Below are positions 11,267 to 21,584 of a DNA stretch of 64,000 nucleotides, piece after piece. Position numbers and translations under genes: made by a program. The notes beneath the pieces are model-generated. The model saw only the letters and a program-made list of their open reading frames with translations. It had not been told where the DNA came from and did no database searches. Source of the stretch: Globisporangium splendens (lineage: Eukaryota; Oomycota; Peronosporomycetes; Pythiales; Pythiaceae); assembly GCA_006386115.1 (NCBI GenBank), contig VFIW01000022.1, positions 496,001 to 560,000 of the forward strand. Reading direction: 5' to 3'. Numbering within the stretch: the stretch's first letter is position 1; each line of letters begins with the position of its first letter.

Positions 11267-14200
11267 ATGGCGTCCTCGGAGAGCGGCACGTCCAGCAGCT
11301 CGGATCCGACGCAGCCGCTGGCGGTGCGGCCCGCGCTGCTGCGCAAGAGCGGCCATCTGTACAAGCGCACGGGCGTCGTGCGCTCGTGGAAGCCGCGCTA
11401 CTTCTCGCTCGAGGGCACGGTGCTCTACTACTTCAAGCGCGAGGGCGACGCGCAGCCCAAGGGCATCGTCGTGCTCACGGGCTGCCACGTCACGCGCACG
11501 CACGACAAAAAGTTCTACAGCTTCCGCATCGCGCATCCGCACACGTCCAAGGTGTACGACCTCGCGGCCACGCTCCAGAGTCGCACGCAGGACTGGATCG
11601 ACGCGCTCGAGCACGCCGCGCAGCTCATGATCCCGTCGTCGTCGTCCGTGCCGTCCTTGGCGTCGCTCACGCGCTCGACGTCCGCGTCCAGCAGCACCAG
11701 CAACAGCGGTAGTCGTACCCGCGCGAGCACCATGGGCATGCGGTCGTCGCTGTCGTCCGGTTCATTTGATGCGATAGATCTGGACGCGATCCGCGTCGAC
11801 GACGTGACGCCACCGCAGCAGCACAAGGAGCGTCTGGAAGCACTCATGGGAGAGTTCGTGCACCAGGCGCGCGACGACGCGGCCGGCTGGAAGCTCCAGA
11901 TCGAGCACCGCGACGTCAAGGCGTATGTTCGCACGGCGTCGAAGCTGGGCGCGTTCAAGGGCGTCGGTGTGATCAATGCGCACCCGTACAAGGTGCTACA
12001 GCTGATCCTCGACATCTCGAAGCGCCACATGCTCGATCCGCAATTGCTCACCAAGCAGCGCGTGCACGTGTACGATCAGCACACATTCGTGGACCATTTG
12101 GTGTACAAGGCTGTGTTCCCGGCGGCTCCGCGCGATTTCCTCAACATCACGCACTGGCGCGTGCTGAGCGACGGCTCGATGCTCGTGATCGCGGCCTCCA
12201 TTCTGGACGACGACCGCGAGGGCATGGCGCTGTGTCCCAAGCAAGAACCCAAGATCGTGCGAGCGAACGCGATCCTCGGTGGCTTCCTCCTGGTGCCCAA
12301 CGCCGACTATACGAGCGTGACGGCCACGTACATCCTCAAAGCCGACGTCAAGTCGGGCATCCCGCAGATCATGCAAACCAAGCTGTTTGTCAAACAGGCG
12401 TTCGTGATCGACGGCATCCGCAAGGCGCTGGACGACGAGGACGAGCACGAGCACGACGGCCACGACCAAGAGGACGAAACCATTCTGCGAAAATCCAGCG
12501 CGTACCCACGCGTGACCAACAAGACGCATTTCGCACTCAGTGTCACGGATGCCGAGAAGATCCCACTCGACGACTTCGAAGAGAATGCCGACGTGGAGAC
12601 TCCGAAGAACTCGCTAAAGAAGACGAAGAGCGCGAGCCGCATTGAGAGCCATCCACACTCTGAGTATGGCGTCTCGTCCGTGCCCGCGGAGTACGAGGAG
12701 CTCATCGATAAGGCGCTGGCGCGCATGCACGAGGAGCTCCGTGAGGACGACACGGACTCGTGGCAGTTCCACTCGGAGAAGCACGGCATCAAGTCGTTCA
12801 TCAGGGTCGACGGCTCGCTCACGTCGTCCAAGGGCGTCGGGTTCCTGCCATTTCCCCCGCGCACGATCTTTGACGTTGCGATCGACGCGTCAAGTCGGAA
12901 ATCCGTGGACCCGCAGCTCGCATTTGGCGGTTCGCTCGCGCGACTGGATGCGCACACGCACATCGACTACTTTGAGTACAAGCCCGTGTTTGTGGTCGCG
13001 GGCCGCGATTTCTGCAACTTGGCGCACTGGCGCGTGCTGCCGAACGGCACGATCGTGATCGTCGCGCAGAGCATCGAGGACCTCGCGCTGTGTCCGCTCA
13101 AAGAGCCCAAGGTCGTGCGTGGCGACATCCACATCGCGTGCTGGCAGATCGTGCCCAATGCCGACTACAGCGGCGCGCACGTGACGTTTATGGTGAAAAC
13201 CGATCTTAAGGGAAGCATCCCGACGCGGATCACGCGCAAAGTGGCCGCCGAGCAGCCGTTCATCCTGCTGCGCATCGCCGAATTGCTGAAGAAGAAGACG
13301 AGCTTCACGGACGTGATGGCATTGGGACCAATGAAAAATGTCGGCAAGGGCGACACACATACCACATCATCCCATACGAAGACGAAGACGACGGTTTCTT
13401 CCAAGACGCACACGTCGGTTGACGCCTCGAAAGAAGAACCAGAAGCCGAAAGGGAAGCCTCACCATCCAATAAAACGACAAAGGCTGCGGAACAGCACAC
13501 TGGAGACAAGATGCACGCTGGGCACGAGGCAAAGCGAGCAGCTCCGAGCAACAAGAACACGCCGCAAGTGCTCGCGACGTACGCGTTCCAGTTTGTGGTC
13601 GCGCTCCTGGCGCTCAAGAGTGTCGCGCTGCCCGGTTCGTTGCATTATCTGGTCGTGCTCGCGCTTGTGGGCTGGTTTGCGCTGCAAGTGCACCTGGGAC
13701 CTTCGAACATGTCGCCACGGCGCAAGCTGATGATCGCGTCGTTCGGGCCGCCGGACAGCGGCATGATCCTCGGTACGCTCGAGATCGACGTGAGCAAGAC
13801 GCAGACGTACATGGCGGCCAAGCGCCAGGCGAGCGGCGACCACATCACGATGACGCACATCGTGCTGCGGGCGATGGGCGTCGCATTGAGCAAGGCGCCT
13901 GGCGTGAATGGCCACATCGTGTTTGGCAACTATTACCCGGCGCCTACGGTCGACATTTCGTGCCTGGTCGCGGTCGATGGCGGCAAGGATCTGGGAGTCT
14001 CTCAATTGCCATCATGCGACACGATGGATCTCCATGCGATCTGCGCCAAGCTGCGCAGCGACGCGAGCAAACTGCGCAGCGGCAACGACCAGGAACAGAA
14101 GGACCGCAACCAGCTGCTCAACATCCTGCCGACGTACGTCATCCGGCCGGTCACGAACCTCATCGGGTGGCTCGGCGGCGCCGTGGGCATCCGCATCAAA

Positions 14201-14497
14201 CCTGTGGGCGTGGAGAAGTACATGTTTGGCGCTTGCATGGTCACGTCCGTGGGCATGCTGGGTCTCGACCTCGCGTTCGCGCCGCTCACGCCCTACGCGC
14301 AGACACCGATGCTCGTGACAGTGGGCTCCATCAAGGACAAGGCTGTCGTCGTGGACGGCGCGGTCGCCGTGCGGCCGATCCTCACGATCACCACGACGAT
14401 CGATCACCGGTACGTCGACGGCTCCGAGGCCGCGCGCATGGCCAACTACGTCAAGCAGTACGTCGAAGATCCGGCGCTGCTGGAGCCCGTGAAGTAG
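11267..14497 (+). CDS. PH-START-START-membrane segment-2-oxoacid dehydrogenase acyltransferase-like fusion
   Basis: An intronless frame encodes 1076 residues from MASSESG (1176 from the upstream ATG at 10967). Domains in order: PH domain ~23-120 (KSGHLYKRTGVVRSWKPRYF); START 1 ~195-389; START 2 ~464-678 with AGRDFCNLAHWRVLPNGT; a charged linker; two hydrophobic stretches ~766-810; and a C-terminal domain ~818-1075 that resembles the catalytic domain of E2 acyltransferases (chloramphenicol-acetyltransferase fold), including the active-site pattern DHRYVDG with His and Asp intact. There is no lipoyl or E1/E3-binding domain. A membrane-anchored lipid-binding protein with a possible acyltransferase activity is inferred. 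The fusion lies within one continuous frame, so it is not an artefact of joining exons. Confidence 0.88.
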   Translation: MASSESGTSSSSDPTQPLAVRPALLRKSGHLYKRTGVVRSWKPRYFSLEGTVLYYFKREGDAQPKGIVVLTGCHVTRTHDKKFYSFRIAHPHTSKVYDLAATLQSRTQDWIDALEHAAQLMIPSSSSVPSLASLTRSTSASSSTSNSGSRTRASTMGMRSSLSSGSFDAIDLDAIRVDDVTPPQQHKERLEALMGEFVHQARDDAAGWKLQIEHRDVKAYVRTASKLGAFKGVGVINAHPYKVLQLILDISKRHMLDPQLLTKQRVHVYDQHTFVDHLVYKAVFPAAPRDFLNITHWRVLSDGSMLVIAASILDDDREGMALCPKQEPKIVRANAILGGFLLVPNADYTSVTATYILKADVKSGIPQIMQTKLFVKQAFVIDGIRKALDDEDEHEHDGHDQEDETILRKSSAYPRVTNKTHFALSVTDAEKIPLDDFEENADVETPKNSLKKTKSASRIESHPHSEYGVSSVPAEYEELIDKALARMHEELREDDTDSWQFHSEKHGIKSFIRVDGSLTSSKGVGFLPFPPRTIFDVAIDASSRKSVDPQLAFGGSLARLDAHTHIDYFEYKPVFVVAGRDFCNLAHWRVLPNGTIVIVAQSIEDLALCPLKEPKVVRGDIHIACWQIVPNADYSGAHVTFMVKTDLKGSIPTRITRKVAAEQPFILLRIAELLKKKTSFTDVMALGPMKNVGKGDTHTTSSHTKTKTTVSSKTHTSVDASKEEPEAEREASPSNKTTKAAEQHTGDKMHAGHEAKRAAPSNKNTPQVLATYAFQFVVALLALKSVALPGSLHYLVVLALVGWFALQVHLGPSNMSPRRKLMIASFGPPDSGMILGTLEIDVSKTQTYMAAKRQASGDHITMTHIVLRAMGVALSKAPGVNGHIVFGNYYPAPTVDISCLVAVDGGKDLGVSQLPSCDTMDLHAICAKLRSDASKLRSGNDQEQKDRNQLLNILPTYVIRPVTNLIGWLGGAVGIRIKPVGVEKYMFGACMVTSVGMLGLDLAFAPLTPYAQTPMLVTVGSIKDKAVVVDGAVAVRPILTITTTIDHRYVDGSEAARMANYVKQYVEDPALLEPVK

Positions 14498-14930
14498 GTA
14501 AAGACAGAGAATGCGTGCGTTTTATATGCTCAGTGCCAAAATACAACAAACAGCAGCATTCGATTCATTTTGGTCTGCCGAGGCTGTCGTGAGTGCATTG
14601 TGGCCCTCCAAAGTGCAGCCATCTCACTTCATTTTGAATCAAGGAGCAAGTCGGAGTGTCTTCTTGTGGTGGACATGAAGACGACTTGTCCTCCAGCTCA
14701 CCGAGACATTTGAAGCGCACGGCAGCCAAGTGAGCGCCTGCGATGCGAAGTGTGCAAAGCAAGGAAAGCAGCAAGAAAGCTGGGAGATCATTGAGTTTGA
14801 GTGCGTTGCACACGCACGCGCATATCGAATTAATGGAGGGACGCAGCAAGTCTGTGGAAAACAAACCCCTTTCGAACTTCATTTATTGGAAGTACTGCTT
14901 ATCAACGGAATTCCTTACAAGACAACAGGC
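14498..14930. other. Intergenic, convergent 3' flanks
   Basis: Lies between the 3' ends of the fusion gene (plus) and RPS11 (minus). The inverted-repeat arm begins at about 14852. No gene seen. Confidence 0.6.
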
Positions 14931-16210
14931 TTAGAATTGACGGAACTGCTTGCGCACGTTGATTGGCTTGGTCTCGGACGCGGCCTCGACTTCGAGCACG
15001 TTGAAGCGCACGGTCTTGGCGAGCGGACGGCACTGGCCGATGGTCACGATGTCGCCTTCCTTGACACGGAACGCTGGCGACACGTGGGCCGCGACGTTCT
15101 TGTGGCGCTTCTCGAAACGCTTGTACTTCTTGACGTAGTGCAAGTAGTCGCGACGCACGATGATCGTGCGCTTCATCTTGGTCGAGAGCACGACACCCTT
15201 GAGGATACGACCGCGGATCGAGATGTTGCCCGTGAATGGGCACTTCTTGTCCACGTACTGGCCCTCGATGGCGGCTTTTGGCGTCTTGAAGCCGAGACCG
15301 ACGTTCTTGTAGAAACGTGGGCCGGTCTTCTTGCCCGCGAACTTCTTCGAGGCGAGGAAGACGCCGTCCTGCTTCTGGAAAGCCTTTTCGTTCTGTTACG
15401 CGTCAACAGAGTGCACAAGAAACAGCGTGAGCACATGGGGTGAGGACAGCTGCGATTTGCAGCCACAAGCAGAGTGAATATGACAATTCTTCTATCGATC
15501 TCGCGCTTCACAGCAGCAGCAGCAGCGCGACATTTCGGACGCCATCCGCTCCCTCGTCCCACCCACGAACCCTGCCGATGATGAGTCGGATCTCATGACA
15601 AGCGTCATGAGAAGCACAAGCACACGCAGTGCGCTTTTGTTTCACGCGACTCCCACCGCACGCACTCGACCAGACAACAGAGAGCACCGTATGGTGTCCT
15701 CACTTGCACTGGTCTTGTGTGACGATGAGAGAGAAGCGATGGATTACAGCCTTGGTGAGCCATCACCTCACCAACTAGCTAGCCAAATGGTCAAGTTCCA
15801 TGAGTCACAAGAAAACATTCGACACCACAAATGGCCACTGCCGCCGCAGGACGTCGCCGTCCGCAGAGACGACGGAAAAAGAGCCACTCTCTCCAGCTTT
15901 GGGGCTGTAAAATCGCATCGACCGCCGCTCACACCCTTGGCGCTGCTGATGATTTGCTCTGGCTTTGACTTTGGCGCTTCGGATTCGTTGGCCGCTGGGC
16001 TCGGAGCATGGGGGAAGGTCGTCGGAGGGGAGAACTCGGTACGCTGGACGTGCTCTGCCTGCTCACTGCTCAAGCGGGAGGGATCGCTGCTGATCGTAAG
16101 GCGCCATTACCTGTTCGACGTGCTCCATGGTGTCCTGGTGGGGTCTTTATTCAAGAATGTCCATGTGCATCGAGCTCCTCGCCATTCGGATGGCGCTCCA
16201 CACCAATCAA
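14852..16210. repeat. Left arm of 1.36-kb near-identical inverted repeat
   Basis: This segment is the reverse complement of 30987-32346. Paired coordinates always sum to about 47198, so no indels separate the arms. I compared them through identical translations in several frames and by spot alignment. The only differences I found are in the last ~60 bases of the 3' flank (for example at 14861 and 14889) and at the outer end near 16209. The arm contains the complete RPS11 gene including its 718-bp intron and ~80 bp of flank on each side. Confidence 0.93.
14931..16128 (-). CDS. RPS11: 40S ribosomal protein S11 (uS17), copy 1
   Basis: Two exons: 16128-16111 encodes MEHVEQ, and 15392-14931 encodes the remaining 153 residues, total 159, matching the ~158 of eukaryotic S11. 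The splice gives [14 protein letters not shown], aligning with the family N-terminus (…EKAF/ERAFQKQ). Diagnostic stretches are [32 protein letters not shown] and [18 protein letters not shown]. The 718-bp intron has a CAG|GTAATG donor and AACAG acceptor and is long compared with other introns here. The protein is a component of the small ribosomal subunit. An identical copy lies in opposite orientation at 31070-32267, with the intron equally identical, which implies recent duplication or gene conversion. Confidence 0.93.
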
Positions 16211-16414
16211 AAAGGAGCGAATAAAAAACAGACGAGTGTAAAAAGCGGAGGTGTATTATATTCAAGTGGAGTGAGCCAGATGTAACACGCTTTTGAAGTA
16301 ACATTGATTGGCGTGCGTCCCACATGAATTGACCGATAGATTCGTGGGTCTTGCCATCAGAAGCAGACAAAACGAGCTGCACGCTGCCATGCCAGACACC
16401 AAAGTCTTCTTCGT

Positions 16415-17009
16415 CTATTGCTCGTGGACATCTTCGTGCTTCTCTGGGCTCAAATAGCGCGCCACCTCTTCGTCGTTGCGTCCGAAACCCTGCAGCCGCA
16501 ACTCGGAATTCTGATACGAGAGCAACGCCCCGCCGATGCAGCCCATGATCCCCGTAAAGAGCATCGCTGGCCGCGCCATCTTTCTATCTAACTGCTTCCC
16601 TACAGACAGCCAAGACAAAATATAACAGCAAGCCATATCGTTAGTCAAGACGTCCAACATGGACAAAGCAGCTGCACACACACGCATAGCAAGCGCAAGC
16701 ATCATTTAAGCAGAGCAATGCAAAACAATCGCCATGTAGCAAGCTCACGGACAGACAAACACAACGCCTCTATTCGCACACTCTCTGTTGCAACGAGCAC
16801 GATTGCTTGCATTCTATCAATGCCCACGTACCAACCATGTAGCCCAGTGGGAAGCACGCAGCGCCCAGCACCGCCCATTGCACGAGGTCCGTGGTGTTGA
16901 TGTTGTTCTTAATCTGCTCGAAGGTCGGCTCCGCGTAGATCACCGGGAAGCGCGGCACACGCGGATTGCGCCGCACGGGCGGCTGTCGCTCTTCCTTGTC
17001 GCCTGCCAT
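16415..17009 (-). CDS. Complex I 21 kDa-type (NUXM-like) subunit, paralogue A
   Basis: Exons 17009-16832 and 16599-16415 give 120 residues, with the intron in phase 1 after FPLGYMV. The N-terminus PRFPVIYAEPTFEQI resembles the Pfam 'NADH-ubiquinone oxidoreductase complex I 21 kDa subunit' N-terminal family; the C-terminal half has RPAMLFTG, GGALLSYQNSELRLQGFG with a hydrophobic segment. An accessory role in mitochondrial complex I is expected from that family. It is a diverged paralogue of the gene at 30064-30474: 20 of 45 aligned exon-1 residues from PRVPRFPV onward are identical, and the intron sits at the same place and phase. It lies just inside the inverted-repeat arm. Confidence 0.8.
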
Positions 17010-17253
17010 TATTGGAATCAAACACTCACTTCTTGCCAGGTGTGTACGTACCATCAGCATTCTCAATACTGGCCCATATGTTTTTAATACTGGCCTATAT
17101 GCTATGTTCGCACAGAAGTTGAAGAAAGCCGTAATTACACCCTGAACGCTTTTTACACTTCAAGGAACTTCACCAACTTGAAAAATCTCTAAGCGGCAGC
17201 TTGCTCCTTTTGTTGACGCCGTGCATGATGATAAAACGGAAAAAGCGTGCAAG

Positions 17254-19354
17254 ATGGACGACGTGTACGCCGTGAAGCAGACCGCGTTCCTGGGGAAACC
17301 CGTGAGCGTGATCTGCCAGAACATCAACGGCCCGTGCCCGCTGCTTGCCATCTGCAACGTGCTGCTGCTGCGCGGCCACCTGTCGCTGCGTGACCTCGTC
17401 TCGCCGGACGGACTCATCTCGGCCACGGACCTCATGCGCGTTGTGCAGAACCACCTCGTGGCCGCCAATCCGCCGGTGCGTATCTTGTATTTGAGCTATT
17501 ATTCGGCGCGTGGAGAGGAGGTTCTTCGTGTCATGCGTTTTGTGTGGTGTTGATGGTTGTGCTGATTTTGTATGAGATTTCGCTTGTTGTGGTCGTAGGT
17601 GCCTGGCAGAAGCGAACTGGAGCAGCTGACGAGAGAGAAGACCCTGCAGGATGTGATCGCGCTGTTACCGAGCCTTTTGGTCGGATTGGATGTGAATGTG
17701 CGCTTCCACAAGTACGTTTTCTTCTATGAAGACTTTCCTCGGTCGTCTGCGTAAATCGAATTGTCCAGTGAGGCTGATGAAACCTTTTGCTGTTTAATTA
17801 GGATTACAGATTTCGAGTACACGGTCGCGTGTGCCGTGTTCGATATGCTCGGCATTGCTCTCGTCCATGGTTGGCTCTTGGACGCGCAAGACGCGAACAC
17901 GGTACAGGACACTTCAGAGCATGCCGTGTTGCATCAGGCACTCTAACGCTGTTCTCATGTTTGCTATGAAGATGGAAGTGGTTCAAAACAAGTCGTACAA
18001 CGAACTCGTCGAGCGTCTCGTCGAGTACCGATCTGTGCTGATGACAGAAAGCGAAGCTGAAGAGAAACCTGATAGCGCCGCCGCTCCGCCATCATCAGCT
18101 GAGGGAGCGAACGAACTGTCAGGAGTCGATGCTACTGCTAATACTGTTGGTGGGCAAGATGTAGAGCCAATAGTGCCGGTTGTCCACAATTTCAACGTGC
18201 TCACCGTCGATGTTGAAGCTGCTGCTGACACAGAAATGATGGCGTCGTCGCCGTCATCCTCGTCGTCGTCACTCTCGTCACCAAGTCAGAAGAAAAGTCC
18301 ATCGAAGCAAACCGTCCAAGTGATGATGAAAGAGCGTCATATCAGCGATGCCGATGCCATGAACACCGCGATGGCTTTGCTGGAAGAAGGTCCCATCTTA
18401 GAGGAGTTTTTCAACTCCAGCGCGAGTCAACTGACGTATTATGGACTGGTGAAGCTCCACGAAGAAGTGCGCGAGAGGCAACTTTGCGTGTTTTTCCGCA
18501 ACAATCACTTTTCTACGCTGTTCAAGGTACGTCTGGTGTATTACTTTACTTTAGACTGTGGAGAATTGCTGGAACATCATTGATCTGTTTATCTTATGTG
18601 CTTGTAGTATGATGGCGCTCTGTACCTGCTTGTGACTGATGCTGGTTACCTGGATGAGCCGACCGTGGTTTGGGAACGTTTGAACGAAATCGATGGCGAC
18701 ACCGAGTATTTTGATGCCAATTTCAGGACACTGAACGTGTCCGAAACAAAGCAGCAAAGCATTCTGACGCAGCAAGAACAAGACAAGAAGCGCGCAGAAG
18801 AAGCGCAAGTTGAAGCTGCATTCAGGGCTGCCGAAAGCGAATCGCAAGGTCGCCATTTACAGAATGGAGAGCACCAGAGTCATGAGAATGAGGATGCAGA
18901 CTTCTTGCTGGCGCTGCGTCTCCAAGAGGAAGAAGAAGCACGGGTGAATGGTCCAAAACGGTTGACTTCCTCGGCTTCTCCACGTCGGAATCCAAGTCCT
19001 GTGACTATACCACCTGATTTTGATTTCAATGAAAATAGCCGGAAAAACAGCAGCAACGATTGCGATGACAGTGGTGCTCACTCTCAATATGACAACGACC
19101 AAGCCCATGATAGAAATGTGGCTGTGAGTGCGGTCGATGTCGACCCGTTGATTGTTGACGGCCAACTCATGCTTTCAGAAGAAGAACTGGAAGCACAACG
19201 CCAAGCAGAACGATTTTACCAGGAGCAGAAACGACAGATTGACCAGCAGAGCTACCAATTGCAGAGAGAACATCAGCAGCAGCAGCAGCCAGCGAACGCG
19301 CCAAATCGTGGCTTGCGACCTAAAGGCGACCGAAGTGACTGCAGCCTCATGTGA
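17254..19354 (+). CDS. MINDY-1/2-type (FAM63) deubiquitinase
   Basis: Five exons (17254-17475, 17599-17711, 17802-17901, 17972-18526, 18608-19354) give 578 residues. The catalytic cysteine is C28 in NINGPCPLLAICNVLLLRG and the catalytic histidine sits in FFRNNHFSTLFK; YDGALYLLVTD and VVWERL complete the MINDY core. Family members trim K48-linked polyubiquitin. A MIU/UIM-like helix (DADFLLALRLQEEEE) follows the catalytic domain, which in the human enzymes selects long chains. A Ser/Asp-rich insert (~residues 160-235) interrupts the core. The protein ends CSLM, a CaaX-type sequence that could be prenylated. The third intron (17902-17971) is chosen because reading through hits a stop and the splice restores KSYNELVERL. 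Confidence 0.9.
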
Positions 19355-19461
19355 TTTTACCTACACACACATACTCACAAGATTTAACAACTAACCGTAA
19401 AGCATGTGCCTTTTGTATTAGATAGTTAAATTAACCAGATTCTTCGCGCTTGCCTCGAAAT

Positions 19462-20970
19462 TTAGATCTTGATCCGGATCGTGTCAGGTTCGAGCTCCGG
19501 TTTGTCGTCGTCTTCCGTGACCTTCGTGCTGCTGCTGTGCGTTGGCTCTATTCGCTGCTCGCGGACCTGTCGGACGTAGTCGTACCCTGCGAAGTCGCGC
19601 TCGTAGCAGCTCCCAAGATCTTCGGCGACGTAAATCTGGTGCGGCTGCTCTGTGAATTGCGGATCAAAGTTGTTCACGAGGTTCTCACCAGGAGGTCCAG
19701 GGAACAGTGGCGGCGTCGATTGCTTCTTGAGCACTTTTTCCCAGTCGATGCCTTTGAAGAACGCGTGCTGCTTGATCTCCGCGACGCCATTGTGAAAGCC
19801 CAAGCGGTCCTCCTGCTTCTTGTCGAGCAGCGCCATGAGCAGAGACTTGAAGTTCTTGGAGATGTTGTTCGGGTAGCGCACAGTCTGGTACAAGATGCGC
19901 TGGTGCGTGCTCTTTTGGCTCGATTGCGGGATGTAAAATGGCGGATACCCGGCGCGAAGCTCAAAAAGGATGCACCCGAATTGCCACATGTCGACTGCGA
20001 GACCGTGGCCGCTCGGGTAGCGACCGACCATCTCCGGGGGCAAGTATGTGTCGGTGCCGCACATGGTCTTGGTGCGTCCATGGCGTGACTCCAACCGTTT
20101 CGCGAGCCCCATGTCGGCCAACTTGATGTGGCCGTCAGTGTCCAAGAGCACGTTCTCGGGCTTGATATCGCGGTGAAGGATGCTCATGTTGTGCAAGTGC
20201 TCGATCGCGAGTAGCAACTCGGCACCGTAGAACTTGACCACGTCCTCATTGAAGCACCCGCCGTGATTTTGCATGTGCAAGAACAGATCCCCGCCAGGCA
20301 TGAATCTTGACACGAGGAAGACGGATTTGCCGCGTGCGAACGCGTAGTCGAGACCAAGGATGAACGGATGCTCGCCAGCCCACTCCATGACGGACCGCTC
20401 CGTGTACACGACCTTCGCCTTCACCTGGTTGAGCTTCATCTCCTTGACGGCGTACAACTGCTTGTCGGCGACGCCGCGCGCGAGGATCACGCGGCCGTAA
20501 TGGCCCTTACCCAGCACCTTGAGCGTCTCAAAGTCGCTCACAGACAACGCGTGCCGCTGGATCGCTGCGGCTTGCGACGCGAATTTCGCGCGGTCTTTCT
20601 CCGTGTCGGCGGCAAAGATGATCGCGCCTTTGCCGCTCTCCGGGGTGACGCAGAACACGTACCCGGCCGCGTCGTCGTCGATCATCTTGATGGTGCAATT
20701 CTGCAGGCTCAAGTACTTGAGTGCGCGCTCGCTCGTGGAGCTCGAGGCGGTGCTGCTGCTGCTCGCAGCCCCGTCGGCTTTGTTGGTCACGCGGTAGTAG
20801 ACGAGGTACGTCGACTTGATCATCGCGCAGTACTTGTACGAGCTCCAGACCGGCAGCAACTGGCGACGCTTGCGGAACACATTCACGAATGTCGACGGGA
20901 GCGAGTTGATAAACTGCTTGGAGTCGTCGCTGAGGCTCGGATCTTTGCGAGAAAACATGTTCATCACCAT
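19462..20970 (-). CDS. PH-domain AGC-family Ser/Thr protein kinase
   Basis: A single exon encodes 502 residues from MVMNMFSRKD; the frame stays open upstream to an ATG at 21255 (597 residues), but that extension lacks recognisable domains. A PH-like domain covers ~25-140 and the kinase ~145-408: GKGHYGRV glycine loop, AVKEMK lysine, HRDIKPEN catalytic loop, TMCGTDTYLPPEM activation segment and the AGC-type C-terminal extension. Two departures from consensus: DMG replaces DFG and PPE replaces APE. All catalytic charged residues remain, so activity is likely. PH plus AGC kinase suggests AKT/PKG-like signalling at phosphoinositide membranes, but the subfamily is not resolved. Confidence 0.9.
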   Translation of the reverse strand: MVMNMFSRKDPSLSDDSKQFINSLPSTFVNVFRKRRQLLPVWSSYKYCAMIKSTYLVYYRVTNKADGAASSSSTASSSTSERALKYLSLQNCTIKMIDDDAAGYVFCVTPESGKGAIIFAADTEKDRAKFASQAAAIQRHALSVSDFETLKVLGKGHYGRVILARGVADKQLYAVKEMKLNQVKAKVVYTERSVMEWAGEHPFILGLDYAFARGKSVFLVSRFMPGGDLFLHMQNHGGCFNEDVVKFYGAELLLAIEHLHNMSILHRDIKPENVLLDTDGHIKLADMGLAKRLESRHGRTKTMCGTDTYLPPEMVGRYPSGHGLAVDMWQFGCILFELRAGYPPFYIPQSSQKSTHQRILYQTVRYPNNISKNFKSLLMALLDKKQEDRLGFHNGVAEIKQHAFFKGIDWEKVLKKQSTPPLFPGPPGENLVNNFDPQFTEQPHQIYVAEDLGSCYERDFAGYDYVRQVREQRIEPTHSSSTKVTEDDDKPELEPDTIRIKI

Positions 20971-21584
20971 GTTGCAGTGATTCTGATGTTGTTGTTGGGG
21001 AGTCTCTAGGACAGCGCCAAAGTCAAAATGAGCTTTGACGATGGCACGCAACGCAGCTCTTCTCGTAGCTCCTATTTCCTGCAAGAGACTCGGGAGAACA
21101 AGAACAAGAACATCAAGAACGCGAACGAGCGGCTCAGATTCTGCGCGACTCGGGTCAAAAAATAGAAGTCGCTCGCCCGCTGGACCGTTGGTCTCTCGTG
21201 CATTGAGAGAACTGGGCCACTGCGACAGGAGCGTGCGACTAGGGGAGGCAGCCATTGTCGGGCCACGATCTTATCAAATGCACGCGACACGACGGACGGC
21301 GCGCGACTCAGATGCGGGATTGAAATAGACGCTTTCTGGGCACGGGGAAGGGGATCTTAAAACAAAAACAAACGAGATTAGCAGCGACCGCAGTTCTGAG
21401 ACGCAGGTTGAGATATTCAAGAAGGAACAAATGCAATTTTTTGTATCGTCATGAGCCCTGTGGACGGGAAAATAGGCAGCAGACGATCTCTTGACCAAAT
21501 GCGTTTTATACGCTACCAAGGTACTCGGACGCAAGCGTAAGCGCTCACGCGACTCACGCGATGGCGTCCACCGAAATTGTGGGT
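20971..21584. other. Intergenic between AGC kinase 5' end and RPN10 3' end
   Basis: It includes the in-frame upstream extension of the kinase (to 21255). No independent gene is supported. Confidence 0.5.

Noticed and set aside
15595..16224. 209-codon open frame opposite RPS11 copy 1, repeated identically opposite copy 2 (30983-31603)
   Set aside because: It lies mostly across the RPS11 intron and exon 1 on the other strand; its conservation is explained by the inverted repeat. No domain, no splice signals.
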